This document shows positions 37,668 through 47,743 of a stretch of 64,000 nt of DNA, one piece after another. The DNA is from an uncultured Pseudoteredinibacter sp. Lineage in GTDB: Bacteria > Pseudomonadota > Gammaproteobacteria > Pseudomonadales > Cellvibrionaceae. The stretch is from assembly GCF_947500695.1 (NCBI RefSeq), contig NZ_CANMSS010000005.1, positions 248,001 to 312,000 of the forward strand, written 5' to 3'. A program made the translations under genes and the position numbers. Every line of letters starts with the position of its first letter. Position 1 is the first letter of the stretch. A model generated the notes under the pieces. It was not told the DNA's origin. It did no database searches and worked only from the letters and a program-made list of their open reading frames with translations.

Positions 37668-38693
37668 TTATATTTCTTCAGCATTGAAGTACTGCCCATA
37701 GTCGGCATGAGTTTGCACCCATAGAGCGATTTTCACCTCAAAGCCTTTTCTTTTAATCTGCTCTCCTAGCTCCCTCATATAAATTTCGCTTGCACTAAAG
37801 TCTCCCAACGAAAGAACCTCAGCTCCAATTTTAGATATTTGATAGCAACCTAAAGATAGCTTTTTGTTAGCGTCGTCAGCTTCAACTAACAAAATTCGAT
37901 TCCTATTAATTAATTCGTTAGAGTATTTATTCTGTTCCCTGCTTGGTATACTTAATTCTAAACCGCTCACCTGGCCACCCTGAACACCGTTGACAATACC
38001 CAAGTCATCCATCTGTAGAAGAAAGCTAAAATTTATCCCTTCTTTCTCAAGGGTTGGAACTTTAAATATTGACCTGCCAATAACAAATTGGCCAAGCTTA
38101 GAGATTGCTGTAGCTTCTTCTTGGGAAAGATTTTTAATAAATTCAAGTGTTCTTAATGAGTATGTCCCAGGGGATTTTACTTCACCTGCGAGCGTTCTAG
38201 CCCACAGCTGACGTAACTCATCGTTACTTGTATTTTTGGCGTTTTCACGCCAGCGATGCAGCCAATCGGAATCAACCTCCTTCTCTAAAGGTTCTTGTTT
38301 AGATCTTAAAATCTCTTCCTCAGCTAAACATATCGTTTTGTTGATGTTGATTTCTTGTTGTATTTCGTTGGATTTTTTTTGACTTTCTATCTTACTTGTA
38401 AAACCATCAAGATTGAGCGTTGGCTCTAACCTACCTAAATAATCCACTTCACCATTTTCCGAAGTAACTTGGTTAGCTTCTATCAATTTACCATCGGGTA
38501 ATAGTTGCTTTCTTCCTTGTTTAATATTCTTAACTTCCACTTCAGCCTGCGCTAGCATAAGCATTTCATCACGGCGAACCTCAGCATGTGCTTTACCTTC
38601 CCTTTTTATTTGCCATGGTGACGCTAAAGACCCAACTCCATCTTTTACTAGTGTTTCCCATAATTTAATGAGTAATTTTTCGCCTAACATCAT
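37668..38693 (-). CDS. DUF2806 domain protein (cassette ORF)
   Basis: A 341-aa soluble protein. The central block WRENAKNTSNDELRQLWARTLAGE followed by SPGTYSLRTLEFIKNLS (shown here in two parts of one motif) is the hallmark of DUF2806 proteins, whose role is unknown. The N-terminal 120 residues are charged and helical. It starts at ATG 38693 or the next codon, 27 nt from attC site 3, and ends just before attC site 4. Alone in its cassette. Confidence 0.75.
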   Translation of the reverse strand: MMLGEKLLIKLWETLVKDGVGSLASPWQIKREGKAHAEVRRDEMLMLAQAEVEVKNIKQGRKQLLPDGKLIEANQVTSENGEVDYLGRLEPTLNLDGFTSKIESQKKSNEIQQEININKTICLAEEEILRSKQEPLEKEVDSDWLHRWRENAKNTSNDELRQLWARTLAGEVKSPGTYSLRTLEFIKNLSQEEATAISKLGQFVIGRSIFKVPTLEKEGINFSFLLQMDDLGIVNGVQGGQVSGLELSIPSREQNKYSNELINRNRILLVEADDANKKLSLGCYQISKIGAEVLSLGDFSASEIYMRELGEQIKRKGFEVKIALWVQTHADYGQYFNAEEI

Positions 38694-38719
38694 CTTTCCA
38701 TTTGTGAACGAGGCTAATG

Positions 38720-38772
38720 GCTATAACGCCTCAAGTATAGGTGTGAAGCATCCTATTCTTTGAATTGTCAGC
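38720..38772 (-). other. attC site 3
   Basis: Minus strand: CGCTGACAATTCAAAG at one end and ACTTGAGGCGTTATAGC at the other, with inner arms ATAGGAT and ACCTAT. About 53 nt, immediately after the stop of the ParA-like gene. The left core (GCTGACA) is degenerate. Confidence 0.65.
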
Positions 38773-38774
38773 GC

Positions 38775-39866
38775 CTACTGCTCCCACAGGTTTTGACTAA
38801 TAAATGAAAGCTGTTTCTGACACTTCTCGATTGAACTATTAACTGTGACCCGCTGATCTCCAATCATGAAGCTTTGCTGAGGATTAAGGCACTTTATTGG
38901 AATTTGCTTTGCTGAAGCGATTCGACCTGAACCTAAGAAATCATCAAGTGGAACAATGTGGTTGTCTGGGTCTTCGGTGGTGAAGCAATCTATGTTTGAT
39001 TGGATCACCTGCTTAACCTTTTCTAAGTATATTTTTGTCTGATTATTAGGTTCATTCCGGGCTCCTGGACTAGTAGACCAACCGCAATGTGTAACAACCA
39101 CCATTTGTATTTTTGGACTATGGAGGCTAAGACCTTCCTGACTTCTTAAAAATGACCGGCTTGTATCTTTGAGCAATGAAATTAGCAGAGAAAGGGAGTC
39201 TACTGATTGCTGATCTGTTCGTACTGGAACAATTAGTGAATCAACAGCATGCCAAGACAAGTGAGTTGCACCAGAAAAAAATGGAGATGTATCGATAAGT
39301 ACTCTATCAGTGCCAATTTTCTTTGTTTCTCTATCTAGTAAATCTCGAAATGAGTTTAAAATTTGAGAAACCGCTCGATCAGCTTCACCAGGAATCCCTC
39401 TTGCTTGGGATAAAGCTGATTCCATGATAGATGGAAATTCATACAGATTGGGTGAAGAAGGAACGAAGTAAGCTCCTCTACCTTGGAAATATGAATTTTT
39501 AGACTCCACGTCTTGAGCGATATTAGAAGGGAATGCCATTCTAGGCAAAAGGTATGGGAGTAAGGCATCATATATCGTTGTGCCTGTCGCTCGTCGGCCC
39601 TGGGTAAAAAAGCTTGTAGAATTTCCTTGAGGGCAAGTATCAACAGCGAGTACACATTCGGCATCATATGCAAGATTAAAGGTCAAGGTAGACTTGCCAA
39701 TACCGCCTCTTAAGTTACAAACGCCATAGCGATTATGTTTAGGTAAGCCTAAATTCAACAAATCCGACATCTCAGGGTACATACTGGCATAACTCGAATT
39801 TGCCCACTCCTTTGCGTCCCGCTCATAATAGGCAGACTGCCTAGCTATAATTTTATCTATATCCAT
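38775..39866 (-). CDS. ParA/MinD-like ATPase with variant Walker A (cassette ORF)
   Basis: A 363-aa deviant-Walker ATPase. Residues 51-60 read NLRGGIGKST: the P-loop is intact but the signature Lys of KGGxGK is Arg53. VDTCPQGN (75-82) is the Walker A' strand with the usual Pro-Gln-Gly-Asn, and VLIDTSPFFSG is the Walker B region. There is no ParB gene or parS-like repeat nearby, so plasmid or chromosome partition is unlikely; ParA-like ATPases also position complexes or serve in defence. The N-terminal 45 residues are an extension without a recognised domain. It occupies one cassette between attC sites 2 and 3. Confidence 0.78.
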   Translation of the reverse strand: MDIDKIIARQSAYYERDAKEWANSSYASMYPEMSDLLNLGLPKHNRYGVCNLRGGIGKSTLTFNLAYDAECVLAVDTCPQGNSTSFFTQGRRATGTTIYDALLPYLLPRMAFPSNIAQDVESKNSYFQGRGAYFVPSSPNLYEFPSIMESALSQARGIPGEADRAVSQILNSFRDLLDRETKKIGTDRVLIDTSPFFSGATHLSWHAVDSLIVPVRTDQQSVDSLSLLISLLKDTSRSFLRSQEGLSLHSPKIQMVVVTHCGWSTSPGARNEPNNQTKIYLEKVKQVIQSNIDCFTTEDPDNHIVPLDDFLGSGRIASAKQIPIKCLNPQQSFMIGDQRVTVNSSIEKCQKQLSFISQNLWEQ

Positions 39867-39898
39867 TATATTCCCTTGTATGTAATTTGAATTAAAAA

Positions 39899-39991
39899 GC
39901 TAACACCTGGCTAAGCGGCAACAAAATTGTTGGCTAAAATAGCGAGGAACGAGCAAAAGCTATTTTTTGTCCGTTAAAGCAACTTGTTGGA
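39899..39991 (-). other. attC site 2
   Basis: Minus strand begins TCCAACAAGTTGCTTTAACG and ends CGCTTAGCCAGGTGTTAGC, 93 nt, with the long inner arms AAAAAATAGC and GCTATTTT. This is the typical layout of marine chromosomal-integron attC sites. Confidence 0.72.
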
Positions 39992-39995
39992 ACTT

Positions 39996-41171
39996 TTAGA
40001 ACGGTAACTCTTCATCAGAAATGCTTGAAGGCATCCATGGGTACTGCTGAGTTGCGGACACAAAGTCCGTAACATGATTCCCCCTAATCCCCCAGTATTC
40101 AACCTCGGAAACTTTCGTTGAATCAGACTTTAAAGTATCTAATGTTACTTGCCAGTAGCGATGATTGTTATGCCCTGTTCTAACCGATGCACTTGCATGC
40201 TTAGGCTCCACCAAGGTTCCCCGTGCTAAACTATCCGATTTTAACAATTCTGTTTCTTCATCAACTTTTGTAATAATATCGCGAATCGCGCTTTCTAAAG
40301 CGTCAAGGTTATCAGTTAATGTACGTTTTGATAAAACCACATTAAACTCTTTACTTGATGCGACATCAAGTTCTGAATCAAGTCGGCCAAAAATATACGA
40401 GTCAGCTATATAAATACAATTATCTTTTACGACCTGAAAGTTGCGTAAAACTTCAACTGTTCTTAAGTTCCCGACTTTATAGGTATAAAACTCTTCAGTT
40501 ACTTTGTTTTTTAGTAAGGTCGGAATTTTGTACGAAAACGATAAACGAACCCAGTTTTCATCTTCACAATAAAACAGGGATAAGGTTATATTTTCACTTC
40601 CTAATGCTTTTAATTTTACGTACCAAGGTTCATCACTATTTGTGGGAACTAACGCGCTAATAGATGTGATCTTTACCAGTGCTTTTTCAACTTCCATAAG
40701 CACATGCTTAGTGTTTTGTTTTATAAGATCAATATCATCTTCTTTGATAGGCCTAAAGTGAGCTAGCGAGTTTCTAACAGTTCCTATTTCTTTCAGCTTT
40801 GTGACTACAATAGATTTACTAGCTTTGAAGTACTTCGCAAAATATCTCCAGTAGGCGTCAGATACAATAATATCAATAAGTTCTCCACTATTTAAAAATA
40901 GCATCGGAGACGTTATTTCATGCCCTAAGTATCCATATTCATCGCTTTGCTTTATTCTTTTTTTAGTTTCGCTTTTTATGCAACCACCTGAAATTGCAGT
41001 TTCTTGCCACTTTCCCTTCAGTTCTTCTTTTAATACAGTGTATACAAAAACCCTTAATGAGTTTTCGAACCGAAAAAGAACATTTAAAGCTTCATAATAA
41101 TATAGGTGTAGCCAACGTTCGGGTATCTCAACTGAATTATTATCTTTGACTTGTGCTTTTTTCCACTCCAT
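39996..41171 (-). CDS. HEPN (Swt1-like) domain protein, possible RNase (cassette ORF)
   Basis: A 391-aa protein. Residues 20-165 look like a HEPN domain of the Swt1 type: an amphipathic N-terminal helix (HLYYYEALNVLFRFENSLR), a central helical region, and the motif RNSLAH at 133-138, i.e. the Rx4-6H active-site signature of HEPN ribonucleases. Residues 190-391 are mainly beta strands with no domain I can name; WYVKLKALGSENITLSLFY opens this part. HEPN RNases are common toxins and abortive-infection effectors. No antitoxin-like partner lies in the same cassette, so it would act alone or with a partner elsewhere. AT-rich relative to flanking housekeeping genes. Confidence 0.68.
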   Translation of the reverse strand: MEWKKAQVKDNNSVEIPERWLHLYYYEALNVLFRFENSLRVFVYTVLKEELKGKWQETAISGGCIKSETKKRIKQSDEYGYLGHEITSPMLFLNSGELIDIIVSDAYWRYFAKYFKASKSIVVTKLKEIGTVRNSLAHFRPIKEDDIDLIKQNTKHVLMEVEKALVKITSISALVPTNSDEPWYVKLKALGSENITLSLFYCEDENWVRLSFSYKIPTLLKNKVTEEFYTYKVGNLRTVEVLRNFQVVKDNCIYIADSYIFGRLDSELDVASSKEFNVVLSKRTLTDNLDALESAIRDIITKVDEETELLKSDSLARGTLVEPKHASASVRTGHNNHRYWQVTLDTLKSDSTKVSEVEYWGIRGNHVTDFVSATQQYPWMPSSISDEELPF

Positions 41172-41198
41172 CAGATTACACCTTAATTATGAATAAAT

Positions 41199-41287
41199 TC
41201 ATACGCCCCGCACAGGGGCAGACAAATAAGCGCAGCGTTTTGGCTGTCCCGGCGACCAGTGGGAGCGATTGCTGCGGCTTGTATAGG
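41199..41287 (-). other. attC-like site 1
   Basis: Minus strand begins CCTATACAAGCCGCAGC and ends TGTGCGGGGCGTATGA, about 89 nt. Outer cores are degenerate (TATAC/GTAT), but position and arm structure agree with the others. Confidence 0.55.
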
Positions 41288-41668
41288 TTTTAGTCTCGCT
41301 CATGCTCAGTAACTTTAAGGCTGAGTAGTCGCACGCCCAATATAGCGCTGGCTGCCGACTGTGCCATTTCTTGATTTGAGATGCTTAACTTTTGACTATC
41401 GTATGAAATAAACGAATTACCATATGGGTAGTCTTTACCGAGATACTCAAGAGCCATTGTGCAGTTAGGAGGTTCTACAGTTAGCGACTTCCCGTTTTCT
41501 AAACTAAACGTTAACTCCTTTTCTCGTATCTCATTCCATTTAAAGTACCAATCTCCACCACCGCATCGCCTTTCCTTATAAATACACCGCATAGGAATTG
41601 ATTTCGATGCCTCGCCTCGCTCCGTGACTACAGTGGAGGTGTAGTGGTCAAGTAAATCTGGCCACGGT

Positions 41669-42852
<1,184 letters not shown>

Positions 42853-43027
42853 TCATATCACCTCTTATCAGGTGGCCAAATTTAGTGTGCCACTACAAGG
42901 AGATAACTAAGCGATATACTTCTTTTTCTGGGTGTTGGCTCGAATTTACTCCACACGAAACAACAGTGGCAGTACCTACACAACCACTTAGCATAAGAGC
43001 TAGAGATAAAAAAAGAAGCTGATTCAT

Positions 43028-43363
43028 GTGTGACCTATAACAGTTTATTCAACACGCCGGTATAAATAAAACCAAAAAGCGGACGCTTCTTAATAATTCG
43101 GGGATATCAGAAATAATAGGAGGGTGTCCGTTTCAATACCTAGCTGCATTCCTTTGTCTAAAGTCCTAATTTATTGCTTTCTCAGCACTTTTACAAGCAT
43201 TTGTAAAATCATATCAAGCTCAACAGGCTTGGCGCCTAAAGCATCAAATATTGGGTCTCATTTTGCTTTTTATCTTTATATTCGTGGCCATTCTTCAGTG
43301 TGTCCTAGGGCTAACTATGGCTTATGCTGTTATGCTTGCAGAAAAACACCATAAGGATACCCG
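43028..43363. other. 336-bp region between cassette cluster and antiporter gene
   Basis: Holds the right boundary of the cassette array (GTTATAG on the minus strand at 43034-43041, 14 nt before the lipoprotein ATG) and presumably the antiporter promoter. I see no integrase remnant, and no attI that I can identify. Confidence 0.4.
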
Positions 43364-45265
43364 ATGCCTCACTTGGAACTCACTCTTGCTTTAGTGCTCG
43401 TTGTCGCCATGCTTTGCCAGTGGTTGGCTTGGCGGGTAAAGCTGCCTGCTATCTTGTTCCTATTATTGAGTGGTTTGATTGCAGGGCCGGTGAGCGGATG
43501 GGTCAATCCAGATGCTATGCTGGGCGATTTATTAATGCCCATGGTTTCCATGTCCGTCGCAATTATTCTTTTTGAAGGCAGCTTAACCTTAAATTTAAAA
43601 GAGATTCAGGGCGTCGATAGGGTGGTTCGGCGCATGATTACGGTGGGTGCACTGGTTACTTGGGTTGTGGTGGCGGTTGCTACTCATCTGATTTTTGAAT
43701 TCAGTTGGCAAGTCAGTGCATTGTTCGGGGCCATCGTTATTGTGACTGGCCCAACTGTTATTGTGCCAATGCTTCGGGCGGTAAGGCCGACAGCAAAAAT
43801 TGCCAATATTTTGCGCTGGGAAGGCATAGCCATTGACCCCGTTGGCGCCCTGATGGCGGTTATTACCTTTGAATTTATTCTCGCCAGTGTCAACAATCTT
43901 CCTGCCAGCCATGTTTTATTGTTATTTTTGGAGGCCGTAGCCGCCGGTACTGCAATTGGTATTGCCGCTGGCATTGTATTGGGCCTACTGCTAAGCAAAA
44001 ACCTTATCCCAGAATATCTGCAAAACATTGCCACTCTAAGTTTGGTCTTGATCGCATTTAGCGGCTCCAATGCCGTTGTCCATGAATCGGGCTTAATTGC
44101 AGTTACTGTAATGGGCATGTGGCTGGCCAATAAATCGGATTTGGATATTCACCCCATCCTGAACTTTAAAGAGCATTTGAGCCTGTTGTTGATCTCTATG
44201 CTGTTTATCCTTTTGGCGGCTCGTATCGACTTGCAGCAGCTGGCGGACATTTTCTGGCCAGCATTGATGCTGCTATTGGTTTTGCAGTTTGTTGCGCGGC
44301 CATTAAAGATATTGGTTAGTACCTGGGGCTTGGATGTCAGCTGGCCAGAGCGTGGTCTATTAGCCTGGATTGCACCACGGGGTATTGTGGCGGCGGCTAT
44401 TTCCGCTATTTTTGCCGATCGTTTACTGGCCGCTGGTTTTCAAGAGGCCGCCTTACTAGTGCCCATGACCTTCTTTATGATCATCGGTACGGTGGTATTG
44501 CAAAGCAGCACCTCACGTATATTGGCCAGCTGGCTTGGGGTTGCCGAGCCAAGTGCACGTGGCTTCCTTGTGGTGGGGGCAAATGCTTTCTCTCGCGCTC
44601 TGGCGAAAGAGTTTCAGCGCCATGATATTCCTTGCTTGCTGGTAGATTCCAACTGGAACGATATTCGCCAAGCTAGAATGGAGGGTTTGGAAACCTTCTA
44701 TGGCAACCCGGTTTCCGATCACGCTGAAACCTATTTAGATTTAAGTGGTATTGGAAATCTATTGGCTATCTCAAGACAGGCTCATCTTAATGCGATATCA
44801 GCCGTGCATTTTAGAGCAGATTTTGGCAGTGAGAGAATCTACAGCTTGATGTCTGTAAGAGATATGAACAGCTTTGAGAAGCATCAATTTGCCGATAGCT
44901 ACCAAGGCCATAAATTGTTTGGCGAGGAAATTAGCTATTATGATCTCGCTAACAAAATGAATAAAGGCGCCGAGATCAAAAGCACCAATATTACCGAAGA
45001 GTACAGTTGGGAAATGTACCAAGCGGACTACCAAGATAAGCGAACCCCTTTGTTTATGTTGGATAGCAAGGGCAAGGCTAAACCGTTTTTGGTAGCTGAC
45101 GAGCTAAAGCCTGATGCCGGCACCACGATCTTAGCCTTGGCCGAAGCCGATGCCCAAGAGGCCGTTAAAAAGCAAGAAAAGCAGTTAGAGAAAAAGAAGA
45201 AAAAGCAAAGCAAAAAGCCAGTTGCTGAAGAACAAGCCAGCCTTCCTGGCTTTGACCAGATCTGA
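43364..45265 (+). CDS. NhaP-type cation:proton antiporter with RCK-like domain
   Basis: A 633-aa CPA1-family antiporter. Residues 1-395 form twelve or thirteen helices with FEGSLTLNLKEI, VTGPTVIVPMLR and the ion-binding EGIAIDPVGAL. A Rossmann-like RCK/TrkA-N domain follows (about 405-530: GFLVVGANAFSRALAKEF, then LVDSNWNDI), and the C-terminus is Lys-rich (KKQEKQLEKKKKKQSKK). It exchanges Na+ or K+ for H+, probably gated by nucleotides through the RCK part. It lies next to, but outside, the cassette cluster. Confidence 0.9.
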   Translation: MPHLELTLALVLVVAMLCQWLAWRVKLPAILFLLLSGLIAGPVSGWVNPDAMLGDLLMPMVSMSVAIILFEGSLTLNLKEIQGVDRVVRRMITVGALVTWVVVAVATHLIFEFSWQVSALFGAIVIVTGPTVIVPMLRAVRPTAKIANILRWEGIAIDPVGALMAVITFEFILASVNNLPASHVLLLFLEAVAAGTAIGIAAGIVLGLLLSKNLIPEYLQNIATLSLVLIAFSGSNAVVHESGLIAVTVMGMWLANKSDLDIHPILNFKEHLSLLLISMLFILLAARIDLQQLADIFWPALMLLLVLQFVARPLKILVSTWGLDVSWPERGLLAWIAPRGIVAAAISAIFADRLLAAGFQEAALLVPMTFFMIIGTVVLQSSTSRILASWLGVAEPSARGFLVVGANAFSRALAKEFQRHDIPCLLVDSNWNDIRQARMEGLETFYGNPVSDHAETYLDLSGIGNLLAISRQAHLNAISAVHFRADFGSERIYSLMSVRDMNSFEKHQFADSYQGHKLFGEEISYYDLANKMNKGAEIKSTNITEEYSWEMYQADYQDKRTPLFMLDSKGKAKPFLVADELKPDAGTTILALAEADAQEAVKKQEKQLEKKKKKQSKKPVAEEQASLPGFDQI

Positions 45266-45586
45266 TCAATCTTTTAGCAGGGTTGCCCTATCGTTACTGG
45301 GGCTGCCTTGCTACCTTCCGAGTACTGTCTAAGTTTCTATCTGTACCCTCTACCTCTATATCCTCTATATCTTCTATACCCACTATTCGCTGACATGAGT
45401 CAAAAGTGGCGTACTATTTGGCAGCTATAAAATGCAAACTCCAAAATTAACAAGTGAATGTCATATTTTGTAAACCTGAATTACCTATAAAGACAGTAAA
45501 ATAGTAAGTGGCCAATAAGCTACTTGGGCCTGTTGTTAAACCAAGCAATTCACTCTATTAATTTATCCATTGAAGGATGCAATAAC
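45266..45586. other. 321-bp intergenic region with pyrimidine-rich repeat
   Basis: Positions about 45340-45385 are almost pure pyrimidine plus TA steps, with repeated CTCTATAT-like units (CCCTCTACCTCTATATCC and so on). The remainder is AT-rich and probably contains the promoter of the next gene. No ORF of merit. Confidence 0.4.
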
Positions 45587-46270
45587 ATGTATTATTTCTG
45601 GCAGCGACTCAGAAAAGTTCTTGTATTGAAATCAACAGTAATCACGCTTTTCTTCTCGGCATATAGTCTTGCTGATGGTAATCCCAATACCGTTTCCTCG
45701 GATCTCTTTGACCTAAGCCAAGGAACGGTTGTCACTAATTCTGATGCCTTTGCAGCGCCCGAGAGTACTTTCAGTCCAACAGGGACATTTGAAGGCGGTC
45801 ACACTCTGATGAGAGCTGCTGGCTTTGCTGGTAGTAGTTTTATTGAGTTTAGAACTTCCAGTCGAGTATCAATTGGCGGCTTTAGGTTATTTGCGGGTAG
45901 TGACTTCGGTGTTGGGGTTCGTCGAGCAATGTCGAACTTTCGCTTATTGGCGGATCTAGATGATAATGGGTCATACGAAACGGTAGTGTACGATGAAGCT
46001 ATTTCTCCCAATTATTCATCGCAGGCAGGCAATGTTGCAACTATCGCTGGGCAGTTGGATTTAACTGTCTTATTGCCACGTAACATAAGTAGTCAAAACT
46101 GGCGCTTAGAGACGATACAGGCTTCATCGGGCAGCTTCTCGGAGGTGCGTTTAATGGAGCTAGATGCTATTGAAGCATTTGCGAGGCCTGTACCCGCGTT
46201 ACCAATACCTATGCTGTTTATGTTGCTTGTCTCCCTTTTAGTTTTTGTTAACAGAAGGCTTAAAGCCTAG
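45587..46270 (+). CDS. Secreted protein with C-terminal VPALP-type sorting-like signal
   Basis: From ATG 45587 (GAAGGA about 10 nt upstream; the TTG at 45524 has no SD) the protein has 227 aa: a signal sequence (about 8-30), a beta-rich body, and a C-terminal tripartite tail of VPALPIP, a hydrophobic helix and the basic end NRRLKA. Such tails occur in PEP-CTERM/IPTL-CTERM-like exported proteins that are cleaved or anchored by dedicated sorting enzymes. I see no exosortase or rhombosortase in the window. Function of the body unknown. Confidence 0.65.
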   Translation: MYYFWQRLRKVLVLKSTVITLFFSAYSLADGNPNTVSSDLFDLSQGTVVTNSDAFAAPESTFSPTGTFEGGHTLMRAAGFAGSSFIEFRTSSRVSIGGFRLFAGSDFGVGVRRAMSNFRLLADLDDNGSYETVVYDEAISPNYSSQAGNVATIAGQLDLTVLLPRNISSQNWRLETIQASSGSFSEVRLMELDAIEAFARPVPALPIPMLFMLLVSLLVFVNRRLKA

Positions 46271-46422
46271 TTAACAGCCCACGATATAGGCGTTTAATGT
46301 CCAATCGGGCAGACGACGCCATCTCTGTCACTTACCACCATTATCAAAGCTGCTAGATTATCCTAATATCTCTTTAAGCGATTTTGCGATCGCAATCATT
46401 ATCGGCAAAGAGAGAGAATAAA

Positions 46423-47595
46423 ATGGCTGAGAACAGAGAATTTGGCATAGTTGTTTATGGCGCCACAGGCTATACCGGGCGATTGGTGTGTGAATACCTA
46501 AATCAGCAGTATGGTGTAGCAGGCGAGGTCAACTGGGCGATGGCTGGCCGCAGCGAGGATAAGCTTATTGCTGTGCGCGATGAAATGGGGATTCCCGATA
46601 ATGTCCCCATGCTGGTAGCCGATGCCGGTGATCCCGAAAGCATCAAGGATATGGCGGCTCGCACCCAGGTAGTATTGACGACTGTTGGCCCGTATCAGCT
46701 TTACGGCAACGATCTAGTGCAAGCTTGTGCCGAAGCCGGCACGGACTATGTGGACTTATGTGGCGAGCCTGGCTGGATGCATGAAATGATTGCCGCCCAC
46801 CAAGAAACCGCCAAAGCCAGCGGTGCCCGTATCGTGTTCTCCTGCGGCTTCGACTCAGTACCTTTTGATTTGGGCGTGCACTTTCTTCAGCAGGCTGCCC
46901 AAGATAAGCTTTCGGCGCCATTGCCACGTGTTAAGGGCCGTGTAAGAGCGATGAATGGCACATTTTCTGGCGGTACACTAGCGAGCTTCAAAGCCACCAT
47001 GGCGGCAGCGGCTAAAGATCCAAAGTTGGTGAATGTACTAATGAATCCGTTCTCCTTAACCGGCAGCTTTAATGGCCCAGAGCAGCCCCATGGCATGGCG
47101 CCCATCTATGAAGATGATCTACAAAGCTGGTCGGCCCCCTTTGTAATGGCCACCATTAATACCAAGAACATTCATCGTTCCAATTTCTTAATGGGGCATC
47201 AATATGGTGAAGATTTCACCTACGATGAAATGATGCTTACCGGCCCTGGTGATAATGGCGAAGCAATGGCCAAGGCTATTGCCGAAGACAAATCTATGGC
47301 GAACGATCCTAAAAAGCCGGGTGAAGGCCCAAGTAAAGAAGAGCGTGAAAACGGCTTTTACGATGTTTTGTTTGTTGGCAGCAATGCTGCTGGCGATCAG
47401 CTAATGGCAAGCGTTAAAGGTGATAAAGACCCAGGCTATGGCTCTACCTGTAAGATGATTTCTGAAAGCGCCGTATGTTTGCTGAAAAACCCAGAAGCGG
47501 CCAGTGGCGGTATTTGGACGCCGGCAGCCGCAATGGGCAGCTTGCTGATTGATCGTCTGCAGGCAAATGCGGGTTTAACGTTTACGATGGAGTAA
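46423..47595 (+). CDS. Saccharopine dehydrogenase-like oxidoreductase (trans-acting enoyl reductase type)
   Basis: A 390-aa NAD(P)-binding protein. VVYGATGYTGRLVCEYL is the N-terminal Rossmann motif, VGPYQLYGNDLVQACAEAG and YVDLCGEPGWM follow, and the late FVGSNAAGDQLMASVKGDKDPGYG belong to the same family as mycobacterial trans-acting enoyl reductases. Substrate unknown. ATG 46423 has GAGAGAG upstream; the earlier TTG is less likely. Confidence 0.85.
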   Translation: MAENREFGIVVYGATGYTGRLVCEYLNQQYGVAGEVNWAMAGRSEDKLIAVRDEMGIPDNVPMLVADAGDPESIKDMAARTQVVLTTVGPYQLYGNDLVQACAEAGTDYVDLCGEPGWMHEMIAAHQETAKASGARIVFSCGFDSVPFDLGVHFLQQAAQDKLSAPLPRVKGRVRAMNGTFSGGTLASFKATMAAAAKDPKLVNVLMNPFSLTGSFNGPEQPHGMAPIYEDDLQSWSAPFVMATINTKNIHRSNFLMGHQYGEDFTYDEMMLTGPGDNGEAMAKAIAEDKSMANDPKKPGEGPSKEERENGFYDVLFVGSNAAGDQLMASVKGDKDPGYGSTCKMISESAVCLLKNPEAASGGIWTPAAAMGSLLIDRLQANAGLTFTME

Positions 47596-47743
47596 GCCCA
47601 GACCTAACCAGACCTAAGAAGTACTAGCATACAATGCTAGGCAGTTATTTCTTAGTTTAAACTCTGCGGCACAAAAATTTGCTTGAGCTGCAGAGTTTAG
47701 CGGTTTCATAAGGCTTATCCTTGATTAAAAAGAGGATAAGCCT

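Noticed and set aside
38775..39866. Partition (par) locus of an integrated plasmid
   Set aside because: No ParB, no parS-like iterons and no replication gene; attC sites flank the gene on both sides.
37668..41171. The three adjacent genes (DUF2806, ParA-like, HEPN) as one three-gene defence operon
   Set aside because: Each is separated from the next by an attC-like site, so their adjacency is better explained by cassette capture than by a shared system.
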